From positions 3,307,501 to 3,371,500 of the forward strand of contig NZ_CP012670.1 in the NCBI RefSeq assembly GCF_004135735.1: DNA of 64,000 nucleotides. The letters run 5' to 3'. Shown piece after piece: positions 24,023-32,927 of the stretch. Under the pieces are notes generated by a model. That model searched no databases, was not told the origin of the DNA, and saw nothing but the letters and a program-made list of their open reading frames with translations. How positions within the stretch are numbered: the stretch's first letter is position 1; each line of letters begins with the position of its first letter. The translations under genes and the position numbers were made by a program. The DNA comes from Sorangium cellulosum (GTDB lineage Bacteria > Myxococcota_A > Polyangia > Polyangiales > Polyangiaceae).

Positions 24023-26425
24023 ATGCAAGACGCGTTTACCGTCAGCGCCAGCGCGCTCCCGTCCTCCACGCGGGTCGCGGGCTTTCGAGGGACCGAGGGG
24101 CTGTCGAGGCCGTATGCCTTCGAGATCTACCTCGTGATGACGAGCGACGTGGGCCAGGACGTCGACCTCGCGCGGGTCGTGGGGACGAAGGCGACACTCC
24201 GCATCTCGCCGGCCGACGGCGGGGCTCCCCTCCTCGTGAACGGCGTCTTCGCGACCCTGGAGCTCGTCCACGCGTTCGGCGAGCGCTCGGTCTTCCGCGC
24301 CGTGCTCGTGCCGCAGCTCTGGAAGCTCTCCGTCTCCCTGCACAGCCGGGTCTTCACCGACCAGACGGTGCCCGACATCCTCAAGGCGGTGCTCGCGGAC
24401 GCGGGGGTCTCGGACTACGAGCTCCGGCTCGTCGGCAGCTACAAGCCGCAGGAGCACGTGTGTCAGTACCGGGAGAGCGACCTCGACTTCATCTCGCGGT
24501 GGATGGAGCGCGAGGGCCTCTATTACTACTTCGAGCAGGGAGACGGCGGAGAGACGCTCGTCATCACCGACGACCGGGGCGTCCACGCGCCGCTCGGCGA
24601 CAGGGCGGTCCGGTACGTCCCGCAGTTCGGCGAGCACAGGGCCACGGGCGAGCTGCTCTGGACCTTCACGTGCCGGCACACGTCGATGCCGTCCGCCGTC
24701 CGCATGAACGACTACGACTACAACAACCCCGCGGTCGAGATCTCCGGCAAGGCGCCCGTCGCGACGAACGGCGTCGGCGAGATCATCGTCCACGGGGCGC
24801 GCTTCTTCACGCCGGCCGACGGCAGCCGCCTCGCCAGGGTGAAGGCGGAGGCGCTGCTCGCGGGGCAGGTCGTGTACCACGGCACCGGGACGGCGTTCCA
24901 CATGCGGCCCGGGTACACGTTCGAGCTCGAGGAGCACCCGCGGCCCGCGCTCAACGCGGCTTACCTGACGACCGAGGTCGAGCACTGGGGCAACCAGACC
25001 GGCTGGGCGCCCGAGCTGACGCAGCTCCTCGGGCTCACCTGGGACGACGTGTACCGGGTGGAGGTCAAGGCCATCTCCGCGGACGTCCAGTACCGGGCGC
25101 CGCAGCGGACGCCGTGGCCCCGCATCTACGGGACCGAGCACGCCGTCGTCGACGGCCCGGCGGACAGCGAGTACGCGCAGATCGACGAGCACGGCCGCTA
25201 CGCGGTCAAGCTGAGCTTCGACGAGAGCGACCTCCGGGGCGGCAAGGCGTCGACCTGGGTGCGCATGCTCCAGCCGCACGGCGGCGGCGTCGAGGGGTTC
25301 CACTTCCCGCTGCGCAAGGGCACCGAGGTCCTGTGCAGCTTCCTCGGCGGCGACCCGGATCGCCCCGTCATCGTCGGCGTCGCGCCCAACGCGCTCAAGC
25401 CGAGCCCGATCACCTCGGCCAACAACACGAAGAACATCATCCAGACCGGGGGCAGGAACCTCATCGAGATCGAGGACCAGGCGGGCGCGCAGCGCGTCGT
25501 CGTCAGCACGCCGACCGAGAGCACGAAGCTGTCCATGGGCGCGCCGGTCGACGGCCACAACCTCGTTCTGAGCACGGACGGCACCGGCCTGATCAAGACG
25601 GGCCAGTCCCTCGACATCGAGGTCGGGACCTGGAGGCACGATCAGGTCGGCGACGACATGACCGTCGATATCGGGGGCATCAAGGAGGAGACCGTCGAGG
25701 GCGCGGTCATCGAGACGTACAAGGACCTCAAGAACGAGACCGTGACCGGCGTGGTCACCGAGGTCTACAAGGACGCGAAGAACGAGACCGTGACCGGCGC
25801 GGTCACCGAGCGGTACCTCACCTCGCAGGACACCAAGGTCACCGGGCTGCGCAAGTCGGAGCACGGCACCGAGGAGACGACCGTCAATGGAACGGTCACG
25901 GAGGTGTACAAGGGACACTACAAGACCACGGTGACGGCGGGCGGACGGTACGAGGAGATCTCCGGGGGGCTGCACGACCAGAAGTTCAACAGCGGCTGGA
26001 AGGTCCACACCACGGGCAACGTCGACCACACCGCGACCGGCGATTACCTCATCAAGGCGAACCACTTCAAGGCGAGCTACAACGGGGACTGGCACGTCAA
26101 GATCAGCGGCATCAGGCTGCAGACCACCTGGGGCGGCCTGATCAACGTCACGGCCGGCCTCGGCACGCTGAACATCGTGACGCCGCAGCGGACAGAGGTG
26201 ATCCTGGGGGCGAAGGTGGATATCGTCACCCCGGTCAAATACGAGCTCACCGCGGGCATCAACTGCAAGCAGACCGGGGCCGAGTTCAAGCAAACCGTGG
26301 TCAAGGGCTGGAACGCGGGCGTCCGCCTCGGCAACGCGGGGGTGACGGTCAGCAGGGATGCCATCGCCAAGGTGACCTCGACGGGGGCCCAGGTCTGGCA
26401 TTCGTTCATCCACATGTTCCACTAG
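24023..26425 (+). CDS. vgrG: Type VI secretion spike protein VgrG
   Basis: The 800-residue protein is VgrG (TssI). Residues 1-360 are the gp27-like base (CQYRESDLDFISRWMEREGLYYYF is the family signature, seen here in part). Residues about 367-455 are the gp5-like OB fold (YAQIDEHGRYAVKL, then WVRMLQPHGG, then EVLCSFLGGDPDRP). From about 480 a repetitive beta-helix begins; the DNA holds direct repeats near 25730-25820 coding for NETVTG-VTE-YKD units. Such tails form the trimeric needle. There is no enzymatic C-terminal domain. Neighbours are DUF2169, pentapeptide, DUF3540 and DUF4150 genes, but no sheath or baseplate genes. Confidence 0.93.
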   Translation: MQDAFTVSASALPSSTRVAGFRGTEGLSRPYAFEIYLVMTSDVGQDVDLARVVGTKATLRISPADGGAPLLVNGVFATLELVHAFGERSVFRAVLVPQLWKLSVSLHSRVFTDQTVPDILKAVLADAGVSDYELRLVGSYKPQEHVCQYRESDLDFISRWMEREGLYYYFEQGDGGETLVITDDRGVHAPLGDRAVRYVPQFGEHRATGELLWTFTCRHTSMPSAVRMNDYDYNNPAVEISGKAPVATNGVGEIIVHGARFFTPADGSRLARVKAEALLAGQVVYHGTGTAFHMRPGYTFELEEHPRPALNAAYLTTEVEHWGNQTGWAPELTQLLGLTWDDVYRVEVKAISADVQYRAPQRTPWPRIYGTEHAVVDGPADSEYAQIDEHGRYAVKLSFDESDLRGGKASTWVRMLQPHGGGVEGFHFPLRKGTEVLCSFLGGDPDRPVIVGVAPNALKPSPITSANNTKNIIQTGGRNLIEIEDQAGAQRVVVSTPTESTKLSMGAPVDGHNLVLSTDGTGLIKTGQSLDIEVGTWRHDQVGDDMTVDIGGIKEETVEGAVIETYKDLKNETVTGVVTEVYKDAKNETVTGAVTERYLTSQDTKVTGLRKSEHGTEETTVNGTVTEVYKGHYKTTVTAGGRYEEISGGLHDQKFNSGWKVHTTGNVDHTATGDYLIKANHFKASYNGDWHVKISGIRLQTTWGGLINVTAGLGTLNIVTPQRTEVILGAKVDIVTPVKYELTAGINCKQTGAEFKQTVVKGWNAGVRLGNAGVTVSRDAIAKVTSTGAQVWHSFIHMFH

Positions 26426-26532
26426 GCGCTGTCGACCGGACGTGGCGGCCGGCCCGAGCTCGACCGGCGGATCGGGCCGCGGGGCCGTTCATCAGACCCA
26501 TCGACGGCGCCCAGGGCGCCACCGCGAACCTC

Positions 26533-29190
26533 ATGAAGACCATCAAGCCGAACCGGCTGGGGCTGCTCACCAAGGTGTTCGAGAAGGACGGCGAGCCGTA
26601 CCTCGTCGTCACGCTCCTCGTCTTCTTCCCGTTCGAGGCGCCGAGGCGCCTGCTCTACGAGCAGAGCCTCTGGAAGCTCGTCGGCGCCGAGCTCGGGAGC
26701 GACGCCATCCTCGACGAGTGCATGCCGAAGCTCCGGGGTGAGCTGCTCGTCAACGGCCGCTGCTTCACCGCGGGCGGGGTCCCGCGCCCCGCGTGCTCGG
26801 TGCGGGTGCAGCTCGGGGCGGTCGACAAGACGCTCTATGTCGTCGGGGACCGCCGCTTCGGGCTCCTCGGGATGACCGAGCCGGAGCCTTTCACCGAGAT
26901 GCCGATCACCTGGCCGAACGCCTTCGGCGGCGAGGGCTACGCCCCGAACCCGATCGGCAAAGGGGTCGCGCCGGTGCGCGGCGAGGGCGGCTCGGTCCAT
27001 CCGCTGCCCAACATCGAGGATCCGCGCCGCCTCATCCGGTCGCCCGGCGACCGGCCCCCGCCCGCCGGGTTCGGGAGCTACGATCCGACCTGGCCACAGC
27101 GCTTCTCCAAGGTCGGGACGTACGACGGCGCGTGGCTCAAGGAGCGCTTCCCCGAGCTCGCCAGGGATTTCGACTGGACCTTTTACAACACCGCGCCGCC
27201 CGACCAGCAGATCGAGGGATATTTCCGGGGCGACGAGGCGTTCGTCATCGAGCACATGCACCCCGAGAGGCCCCGGATCGAGGGGGCGCTGCCGGGGGTG
27301 GCGGCGCGGTGCTTCATCAACCAGAAGACCGGGGAGGGGGAGTCCTTCCAGGAGATCGCGACGCGCCTCGACACCGTCCGGCTCTTCCCCGACAAGGAGC
27401 GCGGGATCCTCGTCTATCGCGGGGTGATCAAGATCCGCGAGGACGACGCGGCCGACGTGCTGCACCTCGTCGCGGGCTGCGAGGCGATGGGCGAGCCCAG
27501 GCCGGTCGAGCACTACCGGACCGTCCTGGCCCAGCGGCTCGACAAGGAGAGAGGGCATCATTTCCTCCTGCGCGACGCGGACCTCTTGCCGCCCCCGGAG
27601 CCGGGCGCGGGGCCGCTGCCGGACGACCCGCAGGCGGAGATGACCCGGCTGCTCCAGTCGGAAAAGCTCATGCAGAAGCGCGCCCGCGCGAGGGCGGAGC
27701 GGCAGCTCGAGGAGGTCAAGGCGCAGCTCCGGGCGCAGGGGCTCGATCCGGAGCCGCTCGTCGGTCCGCTGCCGCCGGAGGACGACCTCCGCGAGCCCAG
27801 CCTGGACGAGCTGCCGGCGTTCGTCGAGCGGGTGATGAGCCAGGCCGAGGAGGTGAAGGCGGACACGGAGGCGCGCCGCGCGGCCGAGGAGCAGCGGGCG
27901 CGCGCCGAGTGCGCGAAGCACGGGCTCGATTACGACGCGATGGTGCGCGAGCAGCGGAAGCAGGGCAGCGGTCCGCCGAAGTTCTCGGCCAGGAAGGAGA
28001 TCGAGCGGCTCGAAGCGCTGGCCCAGATGGCGCGGAACGGCGGGGTCGACTGGCCCGAGCTCGAGGCGCAGCTCGCCGATCCGGAGCTCTGCGCGCGCCT
28101 CGTCGAGGTCGAGGAGCAGATGCGCTCTTCTTACCGGAAGTTCGCGCACCACTTCCCGGCGGCCTCCCGGCTGGAGGGCGACGAGGCCGCCGGCCTGCGC
28201 GAGGAGGTGATCGCCGGGCACCGGGCCGGGGAGAGCTTCGCGGGGCGCGATCTCACGGGCGCCGATCTCTCGCACCTCGACCTGTCGGGCATCGATCTCG
28301 AGGGCGCGATGCTCGAGGCCGCGGCCCTCACGGGCGCCCGGCTGCGCGGCGCGAACCTCGCCGGCGCGGTCCTGGCGAGGGCCGATCTCGTCGGCGCCGA
28401 CCTCACCGGGGCGAACGTCGCGGGCGCGAACTTCGGGGGAGCCAGGCTCTGCGACGTGAGGATGCGCGGCGGCCTCGACCTCACCGGCGCCGTGCTGGCC
28501 AGGGCCGATCTGTCGGGCGCCGACCTGACCGGCGCGCGCCTGTCGGGCGCCGACCTGTCCGAGGCGACCTTCGAGGAGGCCGACTTCAGCGGCGTGACCG
28601 CGCAGGAGCTCGTCGTCATCGACACCGACCTCTCGGGCGCCCGGCTCTCCGGCGCAGACCTCGAGCGGTGCACCTTCATCCAGGTCACCGTGGAGGGCGT
28701 CGATTTCGGCGGCGCGAGCCTCCGCGCGTCGGTGTTCCTCACCGGCAAGGGCGACGGCGCCGTCTTCCGCGGCGCCAGGCTCGACAACATCCGCATCCTC
28801 GCGGGCTCGTCGTTCGCCGGCGCGGACTTCCGCGGCGCCTCCCTCGAGCAGGCCAACCTGCGCGGCGCCTGCCTCCGCGGGAGCGACCTCACCGAGGCCA
28901 ACCTGCGGAGCGCCGATCTCAGCGAGTGCGACCTCACGGGCGCGCGCCTGGACCGCGCCGTCGCGGCCTCCGCGCTGCTCCTGCGGGCGGATCTCTCCGG
29001 CGCCTCGCTGTCCGGGATCGATCTGATGCAGGCCGTGCTGCAGAAGGCGAAGGTCGACGACGCGAACCTCGAGGGGGCCAACCTCTTCCGCGCCGACGCC
29101 GCCAGGCTGCGCGGAAACGCCGCGACGAGCCTGAAGGGCGCCAACGTGAAGTACGTCCGCTTCATCGCCCCGCGGGAGAGCCATGGATAG
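26533..29190 (+). CDS. DUF2169 protein fused to pentapeptide repeats
   Basis: The 885-residue protein has an N-terminal DUF2169 domain (about 1-330; MKTIKPNRLGLL start, MPITWPNAFGGEGYAPNPIG, FDWTFYNTAPPDQQI). A charged helical middle (about 370-545) follows, and then a long pentapeptide-repeat domain (about 570-880) with A(D/N)LxG units that should fold into a right-handed beta-helix. It lies 107 bases after vgrG and overlaps the next pentapeptide gene by 8 bases. It probably helps assemble or load the VgrG spike; the repeat domain may extend or cap it, which is inference. The ATG at 26533 begins the family core. Confidence 0.85.
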   Translation: MKTIKPNRLGLLTKVFEKDGEPYLVVTLLVFFPFEAPRRLLYEQSLWKLVGAELGSDAILDECMPKLRGELLVNGRCFTAGGVPRPACSVRVQLGAVDKTLYVVGDRRFGLLGMTEPEPFTEMPITWPNAFGGEGYAPNPIGKGVAPVRGEGGSVHPLPNIEDPRRLIRSPGDRPPPAGFGSYDPTWPQRFSKVGTYDGAWLKERFPELARDFDWTFYNTAPPDQQIEGYFRGDEAFVIEHMHPERPRIEGALPGVAARCFINQKTGEGESFQEIATRLDTVRLFPDKERGILVYRGVIKIREDDAADVLHLVAGCEAMGEPRPVEHYRTVLAQRLDKERGHHFLLRDADLLPPPEPGAGPLPDDPQAEMTRLLQSEKLMQKRARARAERQLEEVKAQLRAQGLDPEPLVGPLPPEDDLREPSLDELPAFVERVMSQAEEVKADTEARRAAEEQRARAECAKHGLDYDAMVREQRKQGSGPPKFSARKEIERLEALAQMARNGGVDWPELEAQLADPELCARLVEVEEQMRSSYRKFAHHFPAASRLEGDEAAGLREEVIAGHRAGESFAGRDLTGADLSHLDLSGIDLEGAMLEAAALTGARLRGANLAGAVLARADLVGADLTGANVAGANFGGARLCDVRMRGGLDLTGAVLARADLSGADLTGARLSGADLSEATFEEADFSGVTAQELVVIDTDLSGARLSGADLERCTFIQVTVEGVDFGGASLRASVFLTGKGDGAVFRGARLDNIRILAGSSFAGADFRGASLEQANLRGACLRGSDLTEANLRSADLSECDLTGARLDRAVAASALLLRADLSGASLSGIDLMQAVLQKAKVDDANLEGANLFRADAARLRGNAATSLKGANVKYVRFIAPRESHG

Positions 29191-30292
29191 AGATGAGCTG
29201 ATCGAGCGGGTCGAGGGCGGCGAGATCGTCCACGGCGTCGACCTCTCGGGCGCCGACCTCTCCGGGGTCGACCTCTCCGGCGTGATCTTCGACAAGGTGA
29301 GCTTCGCCGGCGCGAACCTCTCGGGCGTCCGGCTGAAGGAGTCGATCGCCAACGGTTGCAGCTTCCGCGGCGCGCGCCTGTCCGGCGCCGACATGCGCCT
29401 CGCGTCGATGGTCGACTGCGATCTCGCGGCGGCGAAGCTCGACGGCGCCGCCCTGATCTCGGCGCAGCTCACGGGCGGCGATCTCTCGTCGATCGACCTC
29501 GCCGGCGCGGACATGACGCTGGCGAGCGTGATCAACACGGACCTCTCGGGCGCCCGGCTCGCGCGCGCCAGCCTCGACCGCGCCGTCCTCGCGGACGTGC
29601 GGACCGAGCGGCTCGACCTCTCGGGCGCCGCGCTGAAGCAGACGGCGCTCGTGCGCGCCGATCTCTCGAGCGCGACCCTCACCGGGGCCGTCCTGGAGCT
29701 CGTCGTCCTCGTGGAGGGGAAGCTCGCCGGCAAGGACCTGCGTGGGATGTCGTTCACGATGACCCAGTTCACGGGCGCCGATCTCAGCGGCTGCGACCTC
29801 ACCGGGGCGACGCTGACGCAGTGCTCGTTCAAGGACGCGAACCTCTCCGGCGCCCGGCTCGACGGCGCGCTCGCCGGCCGGGCGCTCTTCGTGAACGCCG
29901 ACCTCACCCGCGCGAGCCTCGCCGGGGCCGCGCTCAAGGAGTCGGTGCTCACGGGCGCGCGCCTCATCGAGGCCGACCTCTCCGGGGCCAACCTGGAGAT
30001 GTGCATCCTGACCAGGGCCGCGTGCCCGCGCGCGCGCTGGACCGGCGCGAACCTGACGTACGCCGACCTCTCGCACGCCGACGTGTCGGCCGGCGATTTC
30101 ACGAGGGCGACCCTGTTCCGCGCGCGGCTCCACCGGATCAAGGACGACGGGGCCGCCTGGTCGGATCGGGCTGCGGCCCTGGGCGACGACGCGGATCTCG
30201 CCGAGGCGGAGCAGTGGCAATCACGTCGCCTGGGCGGCGCCCGGGTGAGCCAGGAGCCCCCGGTCACACGGCCCCGGGCGTTCACGCGTTGA
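29183..30292 (+). CDS. Pentapeptide-repeat protein
   Basis: The 369-residue protein consists almost wholly of pentapeptide repeats (VDLSGADLSGVDLSGVIFD and on through about residue 310), so a long right-handed quadrilateral beta-helix is expected. It starts inside the last codons of the preceding gene (8-base overlap), which indicates coupled translation and matched stoichiometry with the DUF2169-pentapeptide protein. The last 40 residues are not repetitive. No signal peptide is present. DUF3540 follows 10 bases later. A structural role in the VgrG spike complex is inferred from context. Confidence 0.85.
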   Translation: MDRDELIERVEGGEIVHGVDLSGADLSGVDLSGVIFDKVSFAGANLSGVRLKESIANGCSFRGARLSGADMRLASMVDCDLAAAKLDGAALISAQLTGGDLSSIDLAGADMTLASVINTDLSGARLARASLDRAVLADVRTERLDLSGAALKQTALVRADLSSATLTGAVLELVVLVEGKLAGKDLRGMSFTMTQFTGADLSGCDLTGATLTQCSFKDANLSGARLDGALAGRALFVNADLTRASLAGAALKESVLTGARLIEADLSGANLEMCILTRAACPRARWTGANLTYADLSHADVSAGDFTRATLFRARLHRIKDDGAAWSDRAAALGDDADLAEAEQWQSRRLGGARVSQEPPVTRPRAFTR

Positions 30293-30302
30293 AGAGGGAA
30301 TC

Positions 30303-30956
30303 ATGCGCAGTCTGGCGAGAAAGCAGGGGCAGAGGGTGCTGGTCACGCAGGAGCTCGGGACGGTGGCGCGCGCCGGCGGCGCGGCGCTGGTCGTCCGGAC
30401 CGACGCCGGGGAGCTCCAGGCGCGGCGCGCCAAGGGGTGCCTCCTCGAGCCCGAAGCGGGCGACCTCGTGCTCGTCGCCGTCGCGACGGACGGCCGTTGC
30501 TACGTGCTCTCGGTGCTGGAGCGGGAGGCCGGCGCGCCGGCGAGCCTCGTCGCGGACGGCGACCTGAACATCAAGCTGCCGGCCGGCCGCCTCGGTATCG
30601 CCGCGCAGGACGGCATCGGCCTCGTCTCGGCCAAGGAGGTCTCGGTCGTCTCGGCCGGCCTCTCGGTGAACGCCGTCGACGGCGACGTCGCGCTGCAGCG
30701 CCTGTCGTTCGTCGCGACGTTCCTCCGCGCGGAGCTCGACAAGGCCAAGGTCCTGGCCGGGAGCCTCGACTCGGTGCTCGATCGGCTGTCGCAGAGGGTG
30801 AAGCGCGCGTACCGCACCGTCGAGGAGAGCGATCACCTCCGCGCCGAGCGGATCGACTACGTCGCGAAGAAGACCATGAGCCTGCGCGGCGAGAACACGC
30901 TGCTCACCGCCCAGGAGCTCGTGAAGGTGGACGGCGAGCAGATCCACCTGGGTTGA
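30303..30956 (+). CDS. DUF3540 domain protein
   Basis: The 217-residue protein matches DUF3540, a family found with VgrG, DUF2169 and DUF4150 genes. The first 85 residues form an OB-like beta barrel (GDLVLVAVATDGRCYVLSVLER), followed by repetitive beta strands (LVADGDLNIKLPAGRLGIAA) and a C-terminal helix-rich region with another strand repeat (KKTMSLRGENTLLTAQELVKV). The pattern recalls a shortened VgrG-tail or baseplate hub piece. A GAAGAGGGAATC ribosome site precedes the ATG. It lies between the pentapeptide gene (10 bases) and the PAAR-like gene (13 bases). Confidence 0.82.
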   Translation: MRSLARKQGQRVLVTQELGTVARAGGAALVVRTDAGELQARRAKGCLLEPEAGDLVLVAVATDGRCYVLSVLEREAGAPASLVADGDLNIKLPAGRLGIAAQDGIGLVSAKEVSVVSAGLSVNAVDGDVALQRLSFVATFLRAELDKAKVLAGSLDSVLDRLSQRVKRAYRTVEESDHLRAERIDYVAKKTMSLRGENTLLTAQELVKVDGEQIHLG

Positions 30957-30969
30957 GGGAGGAGGCGTC

Positions 30970-31359
30970 ATGTTCGCGAACACGCAGATGGGCGGGATGA
31001 ACCTCGGCTTTCCGGACGTGTGCCTCACGCCGCCGGTGCCGGTGCCGGTCCCTTATCCGAACATGTCCTTTGGCCCGGTGAGCGCGCCGGCCGCGTACAA
31101 CGTCCTGTTCATGTGCGCGCCCGCGCACAACCTGCTGACGCAACAACTCGTCTCCGTCGGCGATCAGCCCGGCGTCGCCCTGGGGGTCGCGTCGGGCACG
31201 GTCATGGGGCCATCCCGCCACATCACCGCGGCGTTCACCTGCCTCGTCGGCGGCATGCCGGCCACCCGCCTGACCAGCATGAGCCTGCAGAACTCCACGA
31301 ACTGCCCGGGGATGCGGATCGTGCCGAGCCAGGTCAAGGTGCTCGTCCTGTCGCCCTGA
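30970..31359 (+). CDS. DUF4150 PAAR-like spike tip protein
   Basis: The 129-residue protein is a DUF4150 (PAAR-like) protein: N-terminal MFANTQMGGMNLGFPDVCLTPP, the Pro/Val run, and Cys residues near 46-48 and 100-115 are typical. These proteins sit on the end of the VgrG trimer and sharpen it, or link it to effectors. It has no C-terminal toxin extension. GGGAGGAGG lies upstream of its ATG. A strong hairpin immediately after the stop closes the vgrG-to-tip transcription unit. Confidence 0.88.
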   Translation: MFANTQMGGMNLGFPDVCLTPPVPVPVPYPNMSFGPVSAPAAYNVLFMCAPAHNLLTQQLVSVGDQPGVALGVASGTVMGPSRHITAAFTCLVGGMPATRLTSMSLQNSTNCPGMRIVPSQVKVLVLSP

Positions 31360-31360
31360 G

Positions 31361-31384
31361 CGCCCTCGCGCCCGGGCGAGGGCG
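31361..31384 (+). terminator. Hairpin directly after the PAAR-like gene
   Basis: A perfect 9-bp stem (31361-31369 with 31376-31384, loop GCCCGG) begins one base beyond the stop codon. It lacks a T-run but is well placed to end the vgrG transcript before the kinase gene. Confidence 0.5.
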
Positions 31385-31458
31385 GGCTGTCACGTGCCCC
31401 TTGACCGCGGCGCGTCGGGTTCCGAACATCGTCCGAACCTGGAAGAGAAGGTTCGGCC

Positions 31459-32919
31459 ATGATCGACGCGTCGACGCTCGGCAAGGAGCTCGCGGGCAGG
31501 TACAGCGTGGAGGGGCTGCTCGGCACGGGCTCGATGGGCGCCGTCTTCCGCGCGCGCCACCTCGCGCTCGCCCGGCCGGTGGCGATCAAGGTGCTCACGG
31601 GGCACGCGGACCCGAACGCGGGGGAGCGGATGCTGCGCGAGGCGCGCATCTCGGCCCTCATCAAGTCGCCGCACGTCGTGGGCTGCTACGACTTCGGCTT
31701 CCTCGCGAGCCGGTCGCCGTTCATGGTGATGGAGTACGTGGGCGGCCCGTCGCTCGGCGCGCTGCTGGCGAAGGGGCCGCTGCCGCTCGAGGAGCTCAGG
31801 CGCTACATGCTCCACGCCGCGCGAGGGATGGCCGCGGCGACCGAGCTCGGGGTGATGCACCGCGACCTCAAGCCCTCGAACATGCTGATCGCGCCGTCCG
31901 GCGAGCTGAAGGTCGCCGACTTCGGCCTCGCGCGCCTGACGGCCACGACCGGGCCCTCGGCCCTCCGGGAGCAGCCGCTCACGGCCACGGGGACGGTGCT
32001 GGGGACGCCGTTCTACATGGCCCCCGAGCAGGCGTGGAGCCCGCAGGAGAGCGACACCCGGGCGGACATCTACAGCTACGGCGCGTCGTTTTACCACGCG
32101 GCCACGGGGCGGAGGCCGTTCGAGGAGCAGGAGCTGCTCCCGCTCCTGCTCGCGCACCGGCAGGACATCCCGGCCCGGCCGCGGGCGCTCCGGCCCGAGC
32201 TCGACGAGGACGTGCAGGCCGTCCTGGAGCGCTGCCTGGCCAAGGATCCGAAGGACCGCTTCCAGACGTTCGAGGAGATCGAGGCCGCGCTCGTGGGCGC
32301 GCAGAGCACGCGCTGGGGGGATCCGCACGACCTGACGCTCCGCAGGTATCTGCAGCAGTACCAGCGCGTCCGCCCCGTCCTGCGCGCGGGCGGCCCCGCC
32401 GGGCCGGTCACGGCGCTCCAGTTCCACGGGGACCGGACGCTCTCGATCGTGCGCGCGAACATCGCGAGCGTGTCGGCCGACGCGCTCGTGAGCGCCGACG
32501 ACGGGCAGCTCACCATGTCGGGCGGCGTGGCGCTGGCGCTGAACCAGGCGAGCGGCGGCGTGTGCCACCTGGAGACGCGCAAGTACGTGCCCGTGCGCCA
32601 CGGCGGCGTGGTGGTCAGCGCCGCGGGCCGGCTGAACGCGCGGTTCGTGTTCCACGCGATCACGCTCGACTGGGATCACGTCGCGACCTACCGGCCGACC
32701 CGCGATCTCATCCTGCGGCTCCTGGAGGGGTGCTTCTACCACGCGGACACGATGAAGCTCCGGAGCATGGCGCTGCCCCTGCTCGGGGCGGGGAGGGCGG
32801 GCTTCTCCCCGGCGGAGTGCCTCGACACCATGGTCGAGTTCCTCGTGAAGGCGATGCTGCTCGGCGGGACCGGGCTGTCGCACGTCACCATCGTGCTCCG
32901 GGACGGGCAATCGTTCTGA
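31459..32919 (+). CDS. Ser/Thr protein kinase fused to a macro domain
   Basis: The 486-residue protein has an N-terminal Hanks-type kinase domain (about 15-280) with all key motifs: glycine loop GTGSMGAVF, Lys in VAIKVL, HRDLKPSN (from residue 134), DFGLA and APEQ. After a short linker, residues about 328-480 match a macro domain, the ADP-ribose-binding fold (SIVRANI, then DALVSADD, then MSGGVALALNQASGG, then HAITLDW, then LPLLGAGRAGFSP). There is no transmembrane helix. GAAGAGAAGG precedes the ATG. It lies 99 bases after the PAAR-like gene on the same strand, so it may be regulator, immunity or cargo of the island. Confidence 0.85.
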   Translation: MIDASTLGKELAGRYSVEGLLGTGSMGAVFRARHLALARPVAIKVLTGHADPNAGERMLREARISALIKSPHVVGCYDFGFLASRSPFMVMEYVGGPSLGALLAKGPLPLEELRRYMLHAARGMAAATELGVMHRDLKPSNMLIAPSGELKVADFGLARLTATTGPSALREQPLTATGTVLGTPFYMAPEQAWSPQESDTRADIYSYGASFYHAATGRRPFEEQELLPLLLAHRQDIPARPRALRPELDEDVQAVLERCLAKDPKDRFQTFEEIEAALVGAQSTRWGDPHDLTLRRYLQQYQRVRPVLRAGGPAGPVTALQFHGDRTLSIVRANIASVSADALVSADDGQLTMSGGVALALNQASGGVCHLETRKYVPVRHGGVVVSAAGRLNARFVFHAITLDWDHVATYRPTRDLILRLLEGCFYHADTMKLRSMALPLLGAGRAGFSPAECLDTMVEFLVKAMLLGGTGLSHVTIVLRDGQSF

Positions 32920-32927
32920 GCGCGGCC

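Noticed and set aside
23734-26532. In-frame extension that would fuse the DUF2169-pentapeptide gene to upstream sequence through vgrG
   Set aside because: The extension runs out of frame through vgrG and reads as Arg/Gly-rich noise; the family core starts at the ATG at 26533.
26422-30285. A 1287-codon open minus-strand frame opposite the pentapeptide genes
   Set aside because: It is the mirror of highly repetitive GC-rich coding sequence; its product is Ser/Arg/Pro-biased with no domain, while the plus strand encodes clear DUF2169 and pentapeptide repeats.
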